Source: Balaenoptera acutorostrata
Lineage: Eukaryota; Chordata; Mammalia; Artiodactyla; Balaenopteridae
Direction of reading: 5' to 3'
NCBI RefSeq assembly: GCF_949987535.1
Contig: NC_080081.1
Coordinates: 32,280,428 to 32,344,427 of the forward strand
DNA: 64,000 bases
A program made the position numbers and the translations under genes. The notes under the pieces were generated by a model. The model was not told where the DNA came from and searched no databases. It saw only the letters and a program-made list of their open reading frames with translations. The first letter of the stretch is position 1; every line of letters starts with the position of its first letter. Below, in pieces: positions 21,860 to 33,514 of this stretch.

Positions 21860-23120
21860 AGTTTTGGGTGAGGGAATAAGAGATGCATACATGTGTATGG
21901 GGTGTCATGGCATCATTTGGTGATGATTCCACAGGAGGAAAAGGAGGGGGACTATTAAGTAAAGGTATCCAGGATGGATGGGGCGTTGTAAGATGTCCAC
22001 ATGTGCTGGGAGGGGAAGTATGAGATATGAAAAGCTAAGTGGGGCCCTTAAGTGTCATCGTATTGTATTGAAACTAATTTGTGCCACTTTGGGTTTCTAA
22101 ATATAGGTATGCTATAGTCAAGGTTTTGCTGTAGGAGAGGTGGACTGCATTTGAGAGGAGGGGCTAGAAGTTCAGAGCTGGGGTACCAGGAGGGCATGTG
22201 GTAGTGGGGGCAGGGGGAGACTTGAATGAAAGTGACTATGCAGGAGCTTGGAAAAGAAGAGACACATCTGATGATGTGAGGAAGATATTGAAGCTAAAAG
22301 GACCAAAAACTGTATTGACTGCAACAAAACAAAGTTATGAAATGTCATTTTCCCCCAATTTCTAGATAGCCCCTCACTCAAATCAAAACATGTTGTTTAC
22401 CATGTAATCATATAATAACACCAGCTGTTTGCATTTGTAGTAAGGTTTTTAGATGCCTTTCTCATGCAGGAAAATTTCCCTTTGCAGCACATTATTGCCA
22501 AAATATGACACAAGGAAAAAAACAAAACAAAACAGGCATTGAAAACCTAATAGCACATATTCACTTCAGGCCCTAGGAAAAATCAAGGTTATATTTTTAA
22601 ATTTATTTAAAGCACCAGGAATCACCTTTCATTTTCACTTCTAGTCAGTTCTAGTCTTTCAACACAACTTTTACTTCTGAAAATGGACTTCACCACCCCC
22701 CCCCCCCAATTATACTAGTGTTAAATCATCCATGCAATCTTTGGCATCATGCAGCCAAAGGCTTAAGAACTTTACATGTACATAGATATTGAAGAGAGTC
22801 TTTACCTTAGAGAAATCAGGCTATGGGACAGGTAATACTCTTAATACTGTAAAAGAGTTCCTGTCACTGACACTAATTTTTCAAAGAGTAACACAACTGG
22901 TGAAGTATAAGAAGATCTGGCAAAAAATTTCTGGGTAGGTAACATTTACATTAACAACTTAACATCTCTAGCTGTAAATTTAGCTGTATATTTACATTGA
23001 ATTAGGTATATTATTTGCTTCGAGCGTGCATGTGTATGGCTTTTTTTTTTTTTTCTGGCCAACATGTTAGGGAAAAGAAATCCAACGTGTGTCCTGTTTA
23101 TGTGTATAAGAATGTCAGAA
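21860..23120. other. Unassigned sequence
   Basis: Contains a C-run at 22695-22708 and a T-run at 23041-23054. No gene or named repeat was recognised. Confidence 0.4.
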
Positions 23121-23141
23121 TACAAACCTTCATCCTCTTTA

Positions 23142-23438
23142 TTTTATTTTTTAAATTAATTAATTAATTAATTTTTGGCTGTGTTGGGTCTTCCTTTCTG
23201 TGCGAGGGCTTTCTCTAGTTGCGGCAAGTGGGGACCACTCTTCATCGCGGTGCGCGGGCCTCTCACTATCGCGGCCTCTCTTGTTGCGGAGCACAGGCTC
23301 CAGACGCGCAGGCTCAGTAGTTGTGGCTCACGGGCCTAGTTGCTCCGTGGCATGTGGGATCTTCCCAGACCAGGGCTTGAACCCGCGTCCCCTGCATTGG
23401 CAGGCGGACTCTTAACCACTGCGCCACCAGGGAAGCCC
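23142..23438 (-). repeat. CHR-type SINE, copy 3
   Basis: Complete element with head, B box GGTTCAAGCCC and an (ATTA)n-rich tail at 23142-23175. Target duplication 'aaaccttcatcctcttta' is at 23124-23141, with a one-base variant at 23439-23456. A 71-codon + strand frame is the antisense of the SINE. Confidence 0.95.
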
Positions 23439-23459
23439 AAACCTTCACCCTCTTTAATT

Positions 23460-24225
23460 CATTCTTCTGGTATTTGCAATAATAAAGACTAAATAAATGA
23501 AGTATATAAACTTAGGAAAACAGATCATTATCTTTGACCCAAATCATCTTGCTTTTAAACAGAACTATAGTATCATATAGAATTGGATTTGACAGATACT
23601 TTCAACACTGAAATTTTATGATTCTGTAATTTCAACATACTCTTTTATGCAGACAGAATTATGCATTCTTGGTAAAATAACTTTGCCATCTTTACATTTT
23701 CTGCCTTTTCACAGCCCTGCATACACATGGAAGTAGAAGAGAAAGGACTAAACATAAAAGATGTGCACGTACTTTTGCCAGGGTATGTGGACTTTTTTCC
23801 TACCTCCTTCCAGCTGTTCACACCTTAGTTTGTTTAAATCCAAGTTCTATGCAGAGATAGAATTATACGAACTGAATTGGAAATGTATGCCTGTACACAG
23901 ACACACACTCACATATAACTGTCTCCAGTATCCTAAGTGCCAATAATACCCTGCTTCTTTATTCTCTTACTGTTTTTGCCCTTCCACATCCATCCCCAGC
24001 TCACACAATGAAGTGATTCTCTCTCTTAAACCTTTTCCTGTTTCTATCTGGGGAGTTGCCTTAATTTAACATTTCTATTCCTTCTTATGTCAACAATTTA
24101 ACAAAATCTGCTAGTATTTTTTTTCCTAATACTTGATATACTTCTCTCTTTTAACCACACTATACAGTTTCTAGATATTAACCTTGACCTATCTCTATTT
24201 TCCTTATCCCTCTGGAATGGATTCT
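23460..24225. other. Unassigned sequence
   Basis: No family recognised. No coding signal. Confidence 0.4.
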
Positions 24226-24240
24226 TGTACTTTGTTTTCT

Positions 24241-24573
24241 TTTTTTAAAAATAAATTTATTTATTTTATATATTTTTGGCTGCGTTGGGTCTTCATTGCT
24301 GCATGCAGGCTTTCTCTAGTTGCAGCGAACGGGGGTACTCTGTGTCGGTGCGCGGGCTTCTCATCGTGGTGGCTTCTCTTGCTGCGGAACACGGGCTCTA
24401 GGCGAGCGGGCTCAGTAGTTGTGCCTCCCAGGCTCTACAGCACAGGCTCAGTGGTTGTGGCGCACGGGCTTAGTCGCTCCGCAGCACGTGGTATCTTCCC
24501 GGACCAGGACTGGAACCCGTGTCCCCTGCATTTGGAGGCGGATTCTTAACCACTGAGCCACCAGGGAAGCCCC
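24241..24573 (-). repeat. CHR-type SINE, copy 4 (longer subfamily)
   Basis: Exact 14-base target duplication 'gtactttgttttct' is at 24227-24240 and 24574-24587. The body has a partial repeat of the 'ggctcagtagttgtg' segment (24409-24423 and again at 24446-24460), which makes it longer than copies 2 and 3. A 121-codon + strand frame across it is spurious. Confidence 0.95.
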
Positions 24574-24599
24574 GTACTTTGTTTTCTATCTTTCATCAT

Positions 24600-25580
24600 T
24601 CTATTAACATGCCTATGGCTGGAGCCACAGGAAGGAAGTGCAGTCTGGAATACGTTTCCACGTGCAGAAGCACTTGCTCTAGAATATATTTATGGTAAGT
24701 CCGCCACTCAGCTCTCTCTGAGAAAGAGCTGTTAGTACAAGAACTGCCACGATGACATCATGTCTTATAGCATCCTTCCACTCTTAACAGTTAAACTCAC
24801 TTCTTTCACTCCCTGCCCCACCTAGAGGAAAACTTTACAGTTTCCAGTAGAGGCAAGTTTTCCGTTTAAATGCTGTGCATCTGTTGATGTTCTACGGTTT
24901 TTCAAACTTGTCTTTTCATGTTGTTTTTATCCAGAGGTAGAGGAATGTAAAGGGCTGTTTACCCGGCGCCCAGGATCAGGCCAGGGGGTGGGGTCCGGGG
25001 CTGCTTTCCCCGGAAGAGACCCCACCCCATGGAGGGCCCCTCAGCCCCCAGTTTCCATCTTCCTTTGGGCTTCCTGATTCCCTTGCCGCACCCACGTCTT
25101 CGGATGTGGGCTTCCATCGCCTTCCCGCTCGCGGTGCTTTCCTAGTCTAAGGATACTTCGCTTAAGGAGTGGGGCACAATTTTCGGCCACCTTCACTTAT
25201 TTGTTCTTCGACACCCTAACACCAGGACAGACCCCCTCCTCTTAATCCTGATTTCTCAGGCGCAGGCCCACTGATTCATCCCGTCAGGACTAGAAGTGGG
25301 CTGTGCTCCGGTCTGGACCACCTTGCCCATCTTCCTCACCTACAGAACGTGGCAGGAGGTAGACAGCACGCCAGGCAGTGCGCTGCCTTTGTTTTCATTC
25401 ATAACGCACACCGGGCCTCTAGAAGTGTTTGGAAAATGCCACAGAAAATGTAGAACATGGCTTTTCCTGGCTAGAACTCGTCCCTTCACTCTCATTTCCT
25501 GTTTCTCGGCCTCTGCCTCCTTTTTCTTCCCACCCTACTTCGTGCCACACTTGGCGAATCTCTCTTCCCTTAATGTAAAC
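24600..25580. other. Upstream flank of the CpG island
   Basis: GC content rises towards the island. No repeat was recognised. The stretch probably contains proximal upstream regulatory sequence, but no site can be named with confidence. Confidence 0.45.
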
Positions 25581-26454
25581 TTCCTTTTCGCGGCCTTCCC
25601 ACGGCCGGGGCGGTTTCCCACGCGGGGCGGGCTCAGGGGCGCCGCGCCGGGGTGTCCGGCGGCCTGGGCGCCCCAGCGCGCTCACGCAGCTTTGCAAGAA
25701 AGTGGCGCACGCGATCGCCACCTCGGCCCGCCGCGCCCGGCCCGCCCGCTCCCAGCCCTGCGCGCCGGCTTCCGCCCCCGCCGACCCTCCAGCGCCGCGC
25801 TGACCCCGCGCCCTCGGGGCCACCGCGGGAACGCCGGGCCGCACGGGCTGCCTCCTCCCCCTCCCGCCCCAGAATCGCGCCGATCCGCTCCCCCGGGCGC
25901 GGAGGCGGGGAGGGAGGGGCCCCCGGGAAGGGCGTGAAGGACGCGGCTCCTGGCCGCCCGCATCTCGGGGCGCAGGGCGGGGCGGGGCGGGGTGGGGGGT
26001 GGTGCCTGACTTCCCTCTCCAGCCGCTCCTCGCTCCGGGTCTGCAGCTCCTGCTTCCTGCCCCTCCCGCCCGCAAGTCCGCCCGCCTGCCTAAATTCCGA
26101 GCGAGGGCGAACGCCCCTTCTCCCCGGGCTCCCGAGCCGGCCGGGCGGCTCCGCCTCGCCCCCATTCATCCCGCCAAGGTGAACCGCTGGGAGGGAGGAC
26201 GCCCCCGCCTAGCCCGCAACGTGCGTCGCTCCAGAACCCAAACAATGCTTCCCCCGCCTTCCGCGTGCGGCCCTCCGCCCAGCCCAGCCTCGCACGCAAC
26301 CCCGCGCGCAGGGCACCGCCTGCCCGGGCCGGGACCCCATTGTTGCCCGGCGCGGGCGATGCCCGGCGTCCGGGGGCGGTCCCCGCGAGCGGTCCCGCAG
26401 CGTCCGCCGGCCGCCGGAGCCGGCTCCGCCCACACCTTTCCAAGTTAGCTGGTG

Positions 26455-26462
26455 GGTGAGCC
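26455..26462 (+). other. Candidate 5' splice site (weaker)
   Basis: 'tggtgg|gtgagc' with GT at 26456-26457 fits a vertebrate donor (GG|GTGAGC). It could end an alternative first exon. Confidence 0.3.
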
Positions 26463-27039
26463 GCGGGGACGGCTCGGGCCCCCGGCCCCCTCCCTGCACG
26501 CTTCCACCCGGGCGGGAGGGGAGGGTAGAGGAGCGGCGGGGGCTGTGGGCCGAGCGGGCTCCGCGCTTTATTTGTCTCCGAATTCCCCTCCTAAGGCTGC
26601 CTAGCGCGCTGACACAAAAGAGGGGACTTTCTCGCGTCTCCGCGCGAGTCCTCTCCAGACGAGTTGAAATCGGGGGTTCCTCCCGCCGCGAGGCCCCGCC
26701 GGCACCCCTCTCCCCGCGGCTCCCAAAGCGGCGTTGGCCATGTGTAGGTTATTTTGGGTGCCGCAGCAAGGTGGTGCAGGTGATCGGGAAGCTCCGCCGC
26801 GGCCGAGGCCGGGGGGCGGGGGCAGGGGTGGGGCGGGGTGGAGGTTCCGCGGACCCACCCCCCAGCCGGCGGCCCGGGCGCCGAGGCGAGGGCCGGGCAG
26901 TGGGTGTTGCCTTCTACCTCTGCGAGCGGGGAGGGGTTAGTTTCCCACAGGGGATTTCAACCATCACACTCAGAGCCCGCCTCCTAATCCTCGGGCGGAG
27001 CGGCTCGGGGGCCCCATTTTATGGCAATAAAGCGACTTA

Positions 27040-27398
27040 GCGCCTGCTGAGCGAGCCCCTCCCCGCCGCCGCCCCCGCCCTCGGCCCCACCCCGGGGCTC
27101 GCCCGCAGCGGCGGGGCTTTGTTTCGGGGGAGGAGGACCCGGAGCTCTTTTGTTTGGGGGTTTGGTGTTTTCACCTCCCCCCCACCCCGCTCCCCCAACC
27201 CTCCCCCCCTCCGCGCCTCTCCGGTTTCCTGAGCTGCGGGCTGCAAGGGAGGAGAAGCGGCGTCTTGCAACCCCCTCGGCTGGGCCCCGGGGTAATTCGA
27301 TGCGGGCCTGGCGAGGCTCCCCCCGCTAGACCCGGGCTCGCGTCTCGGCAGCCTCCACCCACTGGCCCACCCTACATTTAGCGCATCATGTGATCCGG
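27040..27398 (+). other. Putative non-coding first exon, 3' boundary only
   Basis: The end is set by a near-perfect donor, CCGG|GTAAGT, with GT at 27399-27400. The true start is unknown; the coordinate given is arbitrary within the island. The last ATG (27388-27390) is followed at once by TGA, and the frame ending on a codon boundary at the donor has a stop at 27327-27329 and no ATG after it. If this is an exon it is therefore 5' UTR. What would follow in the gene is unknown. Confidence 0.4.
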
Positions 27399-27482
27399 GT
27401 AAGTCATTTGCAAGTACAACAGTTCCCTGGGTTGCCCCCCATTCATTTCCTGAGAACTGCAGAGAGCAGCTGAGAGACTCTG

Positions 27483-27602
27483 CCCGTGCGTGTGCGTGTG
27501 CGAGTGTGCGTGTGAGTGTGCGCGGGTGACGCCGTGTGTGTGTGTGAGTGTGCGCGCGCGCGCGCGTGTGAGAGCGAGAGAGAAAGGGAGAGAGAGAGGG
27601 GG
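27483..27602 (+). repeat. TG/CG alternating tract followed by GA tract
   Basis: Alternating purine-pyrimidine (TG, then a CG run at 27552-27566), then a GA-rich run at 27570-27600. The sequence type is prone to Z-DNA and triplex formation. It lies just downstream of the donor at 27399. A 102-codon and a 196-codon minus-strand frame running through it are spurious. Confidence 0.9.
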
Positions 27603-27604
27603 AC

Positions 27605-29860
27605 TCTGTGTGAGGGAAAGAAAACAATTTCTCCTGCTCTGCAGCTTCTGTTCAGGTCTGTGCCGATTCCGTTTCTTATCAAAATAAACAACCCCCTCCT
27701 CTTTTTTTTTTTTTTTGTGCCATCCCAGATCAGACCGTATTCTCTTAACATGTTTTATTTTCCTTCTGTCATCTGCTCAAGTTAAATCATTTTGGTTGGT
27801 CTGTGTTCGTAAAGGGGGAAAGTGTTGGGAAGCGGGAGGGGGGCCGAGGGAGGGCGATGCTACTGCAGAGCAAGTAGCGTCGGTTGGATTCGTGGAGAAG
27901 AAAGAAGGTTTCTCTCCCCCCCCGCAATTTTTTTTTAAAAAGAACTTATCAAGTAGCGTGAATTAAGCAAATGTTTTTCTACCCCTAGTGGAATTGTTGG
28001 TTGCAGTGCTTGCCTGACAGTTGCCAAGGATGAGAAATAAAACACCAGGGCTGAATTGGGGGGGGGGCTTGTGGAAGTAGTGTGCCCCCAGGAATAGAGC
28101 GAGTTGGGTGAAGAGCTGCCGCACCGGGCCTTGTGGGCTTGGGTGTGCACTGGAGAGAGCGGAGGGGAAGGGGTTAAGGCGGAGATGACACTGCTGGCAT
28201 GAATAGTGGTCCTGGTGCTACATTCATTATTGTCTCTGGTCGTAATGATGTGTAACTGTCACTTGCTACAGTGCCTGGTCCCTGGAAGTAGCCAGGGACT
28301 GGCCCGTGGCTGTTATTTTCAATTACGGGGGGCCTGACCGGAGTTGACAAGGGGCAACTTTGCAGGGCCACCCGGGCCGGGAAGCCCGCGGAGCCGGCCT
28401 GGCAGCCACTTCTTGCCTTAAGAGGCTCGCTCCGAGGACTCGGACTTGACCTCCGCGACATTAGTTGGTGTTCGCGTTAGATGCTTCCCTACGGGGAGAA
28501 TCAATCCTGCTTTTGTTGGGTAGAGAACTGCCTATTAGAACTTTGAAAACTTTTATCTTTGGGGAAAAGGGTGGGGTGCACTCAACAGTTCTGTTTCGAA
28601 GTGTATTTGAGGCAAATGCTTGGAAAAAGTACCAATTCCTTTGTTATATGCCCTGCAGCTTCCCAACCCCCTTCACCCTGCGCTTCGAGTTTTGCATACT
28701 TTAATAGTAACAGCCTTTATTCAGCTGATAAAAGCTGACTGTGTTGAGTTAAAGAGTATTAGTACAACGGAATGTGTAATCTGGATAAACAGTTTGTGTG
28801 GTTAGTATTGTCGGCTCTCTAATTTTAACTGTACAGATGGTTTAAGTGTCGTGCTGTATGGATTGTTTTAAGCAATTCCACTGGCTAATAGAATCCTCAG
28901 CCGAGCACTCGGATATTTTATTTTAAATCAGCTTTAATATTCTCTCAGTTTCCCTGTAACACCAGGGAGAGGGGCGGCTCTATTTACGTTTAGTGCGTGT
29001 GCATCTAGTGGCTTCGGTAGACATCTGCCAATCAACGCACGTCATTCTGCAAATCCACCTAGACGCCTTCATGCCCTTTTCTTACTGGAGGATAGAGTTG
29101 TTTAGATAAGTTAACGCTTTGAAATAAATTTGGTGGCTTTTAACGGGCAGCAGCTTGTGATGGGGAATAGGAGTGGTCACTTTGAAGGGTGGGTGTATTC
29201 CATCTTCTAAGAAATGCTCTATGGAATTGGCATTCAGTAAAAACAATGACCCCTCACCTTAAAAAAAAAAAAAAAAGCCTGATTGTGCTATTTGCAGACC
29301 TCATTCAGATTTTGTTTACATTTTTAAAAACCACATAGAAATTGGTTGTGATAAAGGGGTATACTTTTAGGCTAGAAAATGTTTAACTTTAGAAGCTTAG
29401 AAATAGGTTGTTGAAGGACAAACATTCGGTTGCATAAGTTACATCTTTATGGCTGCAGCCTGGTCAATTAGAGTGGGTTAAGCTCCTCCGAGTTGGGGAG
29501 AGAGGGTTTTGAACATACAAGAATTGACAGAAATTTGTAATGTAGTTAGGGAAGAGGTTTGTTATTTTTACCTTATAATTCATAACTATTATGAAATATA
29601 CTTACGCTGGTAAAAGTTGGGATGCTTTCACATGAAATTTTAATCATTTATGCACTAAAACTACTATAGCTGTGTGAGGTAAAGAAACATCCTTGAGGGG
29701 TTTCTGTTTATTTTTGAAGTGCTTCAGTTATTTATCTATTACTTAGTAATGCATATTTAAAAGAAACTTCTGTCAGCTAAACTTTATTTTGGAATGCGTT
29801 GAATTACTATTTACTGAATGAAAATTGTTGCGCTAATGGGCCCTTAATATTTTTTTTTCC
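27605..29860. other. Repeat-free segment downstream of CpG island
   Basis: No interspersed repeat was recognised over more than 2 kb, apart from short T and A runs (27700-27715, 29261-29277). 28170-28560 has balanced composition and clustered short motifs and looks like conserved non-coding DNA, although conservation cannot be tested here. Confidence 0.6.
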
Positions 29861-29865
29861 TCCAG

Positions 29866-30171
29866 AAAATTCCTTTTCCACAACTGAATGTCATTTGGGA
29901 GAAAATTGGTCCTGGTATAGCATTTGAGACCTTGACCTTAGCAACTCTTGGCTGGCGCTTGTTTACTACAGCTGCAGCCTATGTGTGTACAGAAAGGGAG
30001 GGACTGCGAACAGTGGTGCGCTCTCTCTCCCCAGACCAAGGGAAAAACAAATCAGGATGCTTGACGGTCATTCCGAAGAGCACCCATCAGGGATGTAATA
30101 GCATTGGTGTTCTGGTCGTTTTAAAAAAAATCTGTGTCCCTCGGGAATTACTTTCCGGCCTCCTGGGAAAG
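29866..30171 (+). CDS. Candidate internal exon (or UTR exon), 306 nt, unidentified
   Basis: The upstream edge is a good acceptor: a run of T/C ending in TTCCTCCAG at 29857-29865. The downstream edge is a donor, GGAAAG|GTAAAC, with GT at 30172-30173. The segment between is exactly 306 nt. Read from its first base it is open for all 102 codons (starting KIPFPQLNVIWEKIGPG, ending LLSGLLGK). It contains no in-frame ATG, so a coding role would need a start in an upstream exon. The donor at 27399 does not supply one in frame. I recognise no domain or family in the translation. It lies 2.5 kb downstream of the CpG-island donor and could equally be a 5' UTR exon or an exon of a long non-coding RNA. 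By my estimate a frame this long arises by chance in a few percent of such segments, so the evidence is suggestive only. Confidence 0.3.
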
Positions 30172-30259
30172 GTAAACATGCACTTCAGCAGACTCAGAGT
30201 GAGTTTTAGATGTCATATCATGAAGCAGGCTGCTATCAACGTAATGAAATAATTTGCTC

Positions 30260-32235
30260 TTAAATATAGGTGTGTTTTCTATCCCCATAAAGATGACATA
30301 AGTGCTTAGGCCTCTAGGCCCATATGAGGGCATTTTGAACTCAAGCCAGTGTTGGTTAATCTAGAGTATTGAGTAACTTGACCAGCGAGGTGATGTTGTT
30401 AACTAGTCGAACATATAAACGTCTTGGGTATTTTCGTCATGGTACAAAATGGAAAGTGTGGAATTTCATATTTCTGCGAATTAATATGAGACTAATCACA
30501 TTAAATTGGGGGTGTCAAATGGTTTGTTTTCTTTATATTGTGAGAGTAACAGTCCTCTTAGTGTCAACTTCATAAATCTAGCTGTAGGTGATCTGTGTAT
30601 TAATACAAAGTAGTTTGTATTCTGCAAAACTAGAAGTGGCACAAAGTTATTTGAAAAGTTATTCTTTTTTTTGGATAAATAAGTTTCCTCGCTTGTGCTT
30701 CCATGTTGATTAATGAACAAGAGCTCAAAATCTCCAAAGAGTTTTATTCAGAATCAACGCCATGGTTATCTTTTTCTTTTAGAAAACAACTTTCATTTTT
30801 GTAAATAACTCCTAAAATAGATGGCAGTGGCTCACCTTTGTCATTTACATTTTGAAAATACCGCGTGGTACTGGAGTGGAAATATCTGTATTTTTGCCCA
30901 GTGTTCGTTTATTTTCCATTTTAAAATTCACGTTTATTTATTTTTTCAGCCTACACATTATGCACGCCTTTCAGTCTTAAGTATGGACAAAATGTAAGGG
31001 TGAAAATATTCAGATTAAATCCCTGGCAACACCCTATAACCACAGCCTTAAGTCATCCACCGCCACCAGGGCTCCCCAAATCAAAAGGCAAGTAAACAGA
31101 TGGACCTCCCCTGTGCCCAGAAGGGCAACAGCCTTAGGCTCTGTGAGACCTGCTTGGTTTCTAGATCCCAAGCCCTTCCAGAGAACTGTGTGACTTCAGC
31201 TGGCCAGAATCCATTGTCAGGCCCTAGAGCAGCGAAACCCCATCTGATGTCAGCTTTTGAGTTCTTGCGGTAGGGAACACATGCTGTGGATTAAATGGTT
31301 ACTTTCTCTATATATTCTCAGTAATTATGTTACAAAAGGATTTTTCGCTTTGGGGTGTTTATTGTCATCAAAGTGGCTACTTGAGTAGTTCTGTTGCTCC
31401 ATGAAAATTTGTTTTGGTCTGGCAGTAGATTATAGGATATTCAGTCAAAGAATTCTGCTCTGGGACGGGCTTTCCTCCTGTCTTTTTTTCCAACTCAAAG
31501 TCATACTTTTAATTTTGTGGCTAATTGAATGGTATATATTTTTGAATTTTTACTAAAAGCATAGTAATTGGACTGGTCCAAACAGTGTTGCTTTTTAGGT
31601 ACGGATGCAGTAGCAGAAAGCCCTTGCTGCTGTATTCCGGCGTGGAAGACGAGTGGAAAAACTACAGAGCTTTGGGGTAGTTTTCCCACCCCCATCAGAG
31701 GCCATAGAAGCTGCCACTATCACAACTTGTTGGCCTCCACAGCCAGGAATTGTGTTTCACGTGCTACATTCACCGTGCTTAACAGTATATATGGCTTTTC
31801 ACAATAATTACTGGCATGATGTGTATGTATATACCATATATAAAAATATAGCCACTATTTTAGGTATGTACATATATATGTGTACATACATAGTATTTAT
31901 ATTTATGAATGTGAGTTTTTATATTCTCTACCTGTATAGGTACATACCTCATACATAAACCGTGTACGTTATGACCACGAATCATGGTAAAAAGCCCCCT
32001 TCCCACTTGCATAAAAAAGGAGAAGAACAGGCAGAGTTTGTTTTTTCAAATTCTATGTTTAGTAATACTGTTTTCACTTTAGTTTAACAAGCAGACTTAA
32101 AACATGAAAACAACCCTGCCCCAAAGAAAACAAACCAACAGACTTAAATGACAACCAAGGTAAATGATTGTAAAAAATGAAATAAATAACTGTAAAGAAA
32201 ACCTTCATTCATTTCATAATCGGGTGTCTGCTAAG
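30260..32235. other. Repeat-poor intronic-looking sequence
   Basis: No named repeat recognised. Short frames have no support. An AT-rich segment with ATGTAC/TACAT repeats is at 31810-31960. Confidence 0.45.
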
Positions 32236-32245
32236 ATTATACATC

Positions 32246-32450
32246 CTGGAATCAGGACTGATTTAAGCAGAGATGTTGCAGTTTGAGCCTGGCTCTCTTG
32301 CTTACTAACTCTGGATGACCTTTGTTAAATTTCTTCACTCCTCTGAGTCTGTGAAATGGGAAAAATCATATGCAGTTTACAGGGCTGTGGTGAGGGTAAG
32401 ATGAAATAATGTAGGTAAAAATCACTTTGTAAAACTGTAAAGTATTGGTG
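32246..32450 (+). repeat. MIR SINE, sense
   Basis: 'gagcctggctctcttgcttactaactctggatgacctttg', then 'ctctgagtctgtgaaatggg', then 'cagggctgtggtgagggtaagatga', is MIR in order. Confidence 0.85.
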
Positions 32451-32459
32451 TGGCAACTG

Positions 32460-33510
32460 ATTTGACAGGAAAACCACTACCTCCCCATCCCCCCACCCCC
32501 TGCCCTAAAAGGGATGAACTTTCCAGCCTCTCAAAGTGAGCATATAAATTACGCTTATGGAGAAGGAATTTCCGAGTGTGGGTAGAAAACTCCTGGCAGT
32601 CAAAGGTCATGAATTCCATTCCTGTCTCACCAGAGATTTGCTCTATGACCTTGAGATCAAGTCACTCTTAAAAAAAGTTTTTATGTAGCTGTTATAAAAG
32701 TTACTGACTGTTAACATTTATATAATGCAGGTGAAGTATCTGAGCTTTTCCAAAGAAAAATACATGAAAATACAGTTTCCATGATCATTTATAGAAAATA
32801 GAAAATAAAGATCAGCAAGGATTATTTAGAGATTATAATCCTCCAGGCTACTTCTTCAGTGAGTCAACTGAAACCTCTATCGACTGGTCATTGAAAATGC
32901 CCTTAATGTTTTTTTTTTATGGAATCATTAAATTTGTGCTGTTGTACTATAATTTAGAACAGCCTATTGAACTTCAAATCCCTAGTTAAGCCAAGATTCT
33001 GTTGATTAAGTTATGTCTGATTTATGGTTTAGTCTCTTGGTTAGACTCAGATGTTGCTGCAGTACAACACGTGAACAATAAAGGAAGGTAGATGATGGGG
33101 ATCTTAAATGGATATTTGAAAATTTATTGCACACATTTTTTTATATGCACACATTTTCCGCCATGTACATTTTTTAAACACACACACATTTGTGAGAAAA
33201 TTAAGAACAATAATAGTTTACATAATTTCTCCCCAGCTACATTTTCTCCAGTTAAGAAACAATTGTTTTTCACACTGCACACTGCTATGCTTGCAGTAGC
33301 AAAGAAACAGACTCAAGCTAGCTCATCAATATAACTCTTTCCGTGTCACACATACACCTTGCCTACCTCCTGTTCACGTTACAACTACCACTGTAAACAT
33401 CACCTTCTGTGGGACTCTTATTTACCATCCCTTGCTTGAAGAATACACCAGGTTCCAGCCTGTAATCTATGGCCCCATAGCACACGATGTTCCTTCTGGT
33501 GTAATTGCTT
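32460..33510. other. Unassigned sequence
   Basis: Nothing recognised. Short chance frames only. Confidence 0.4.
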
Positions 33511-33514
33511 GTTG

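Larger units (their letters stand above)
25585..27580. promoter_or_regulatory. CpG island promoter region
   Basis: About 2 kb is very rich in G, C and CpG, in sharp contrast to the AT-rich flanks. GC boxes occur in clusters, for example GGGCGGGGCGGGGCGGGG at about 25977-25994, plus several CCGCCC and GGGCGG copies up to 27120. I see no TATA box in a convincing setting. Such islands mark promoters of broadly expressed or developmental genes. Open frames of up to 248 codons on both strands here result from the lack of AT-rich stop codons. The gene driven is not identified. Transcription to the right is favoured by the donor sites below, but a divergent transcript is possible. Confidence 0.9.

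Noticed and set aside
25296..27040. Open frames of 85-248 codons on both strands in the CpG island
   Set aside because: They overlap in up to five frames, are Pro/Arg/Gly/Ala-rich, and exist because GC-rich DNA has few stop codons. None shows a domain or a consistent start and splice context.
27037..27751. Minus-strand frames of 196 and 102 codons with SLSLSL and ARAHTHTHT runs
   Set aside because: Direct translation of the TG/CG/GA microsatellite.
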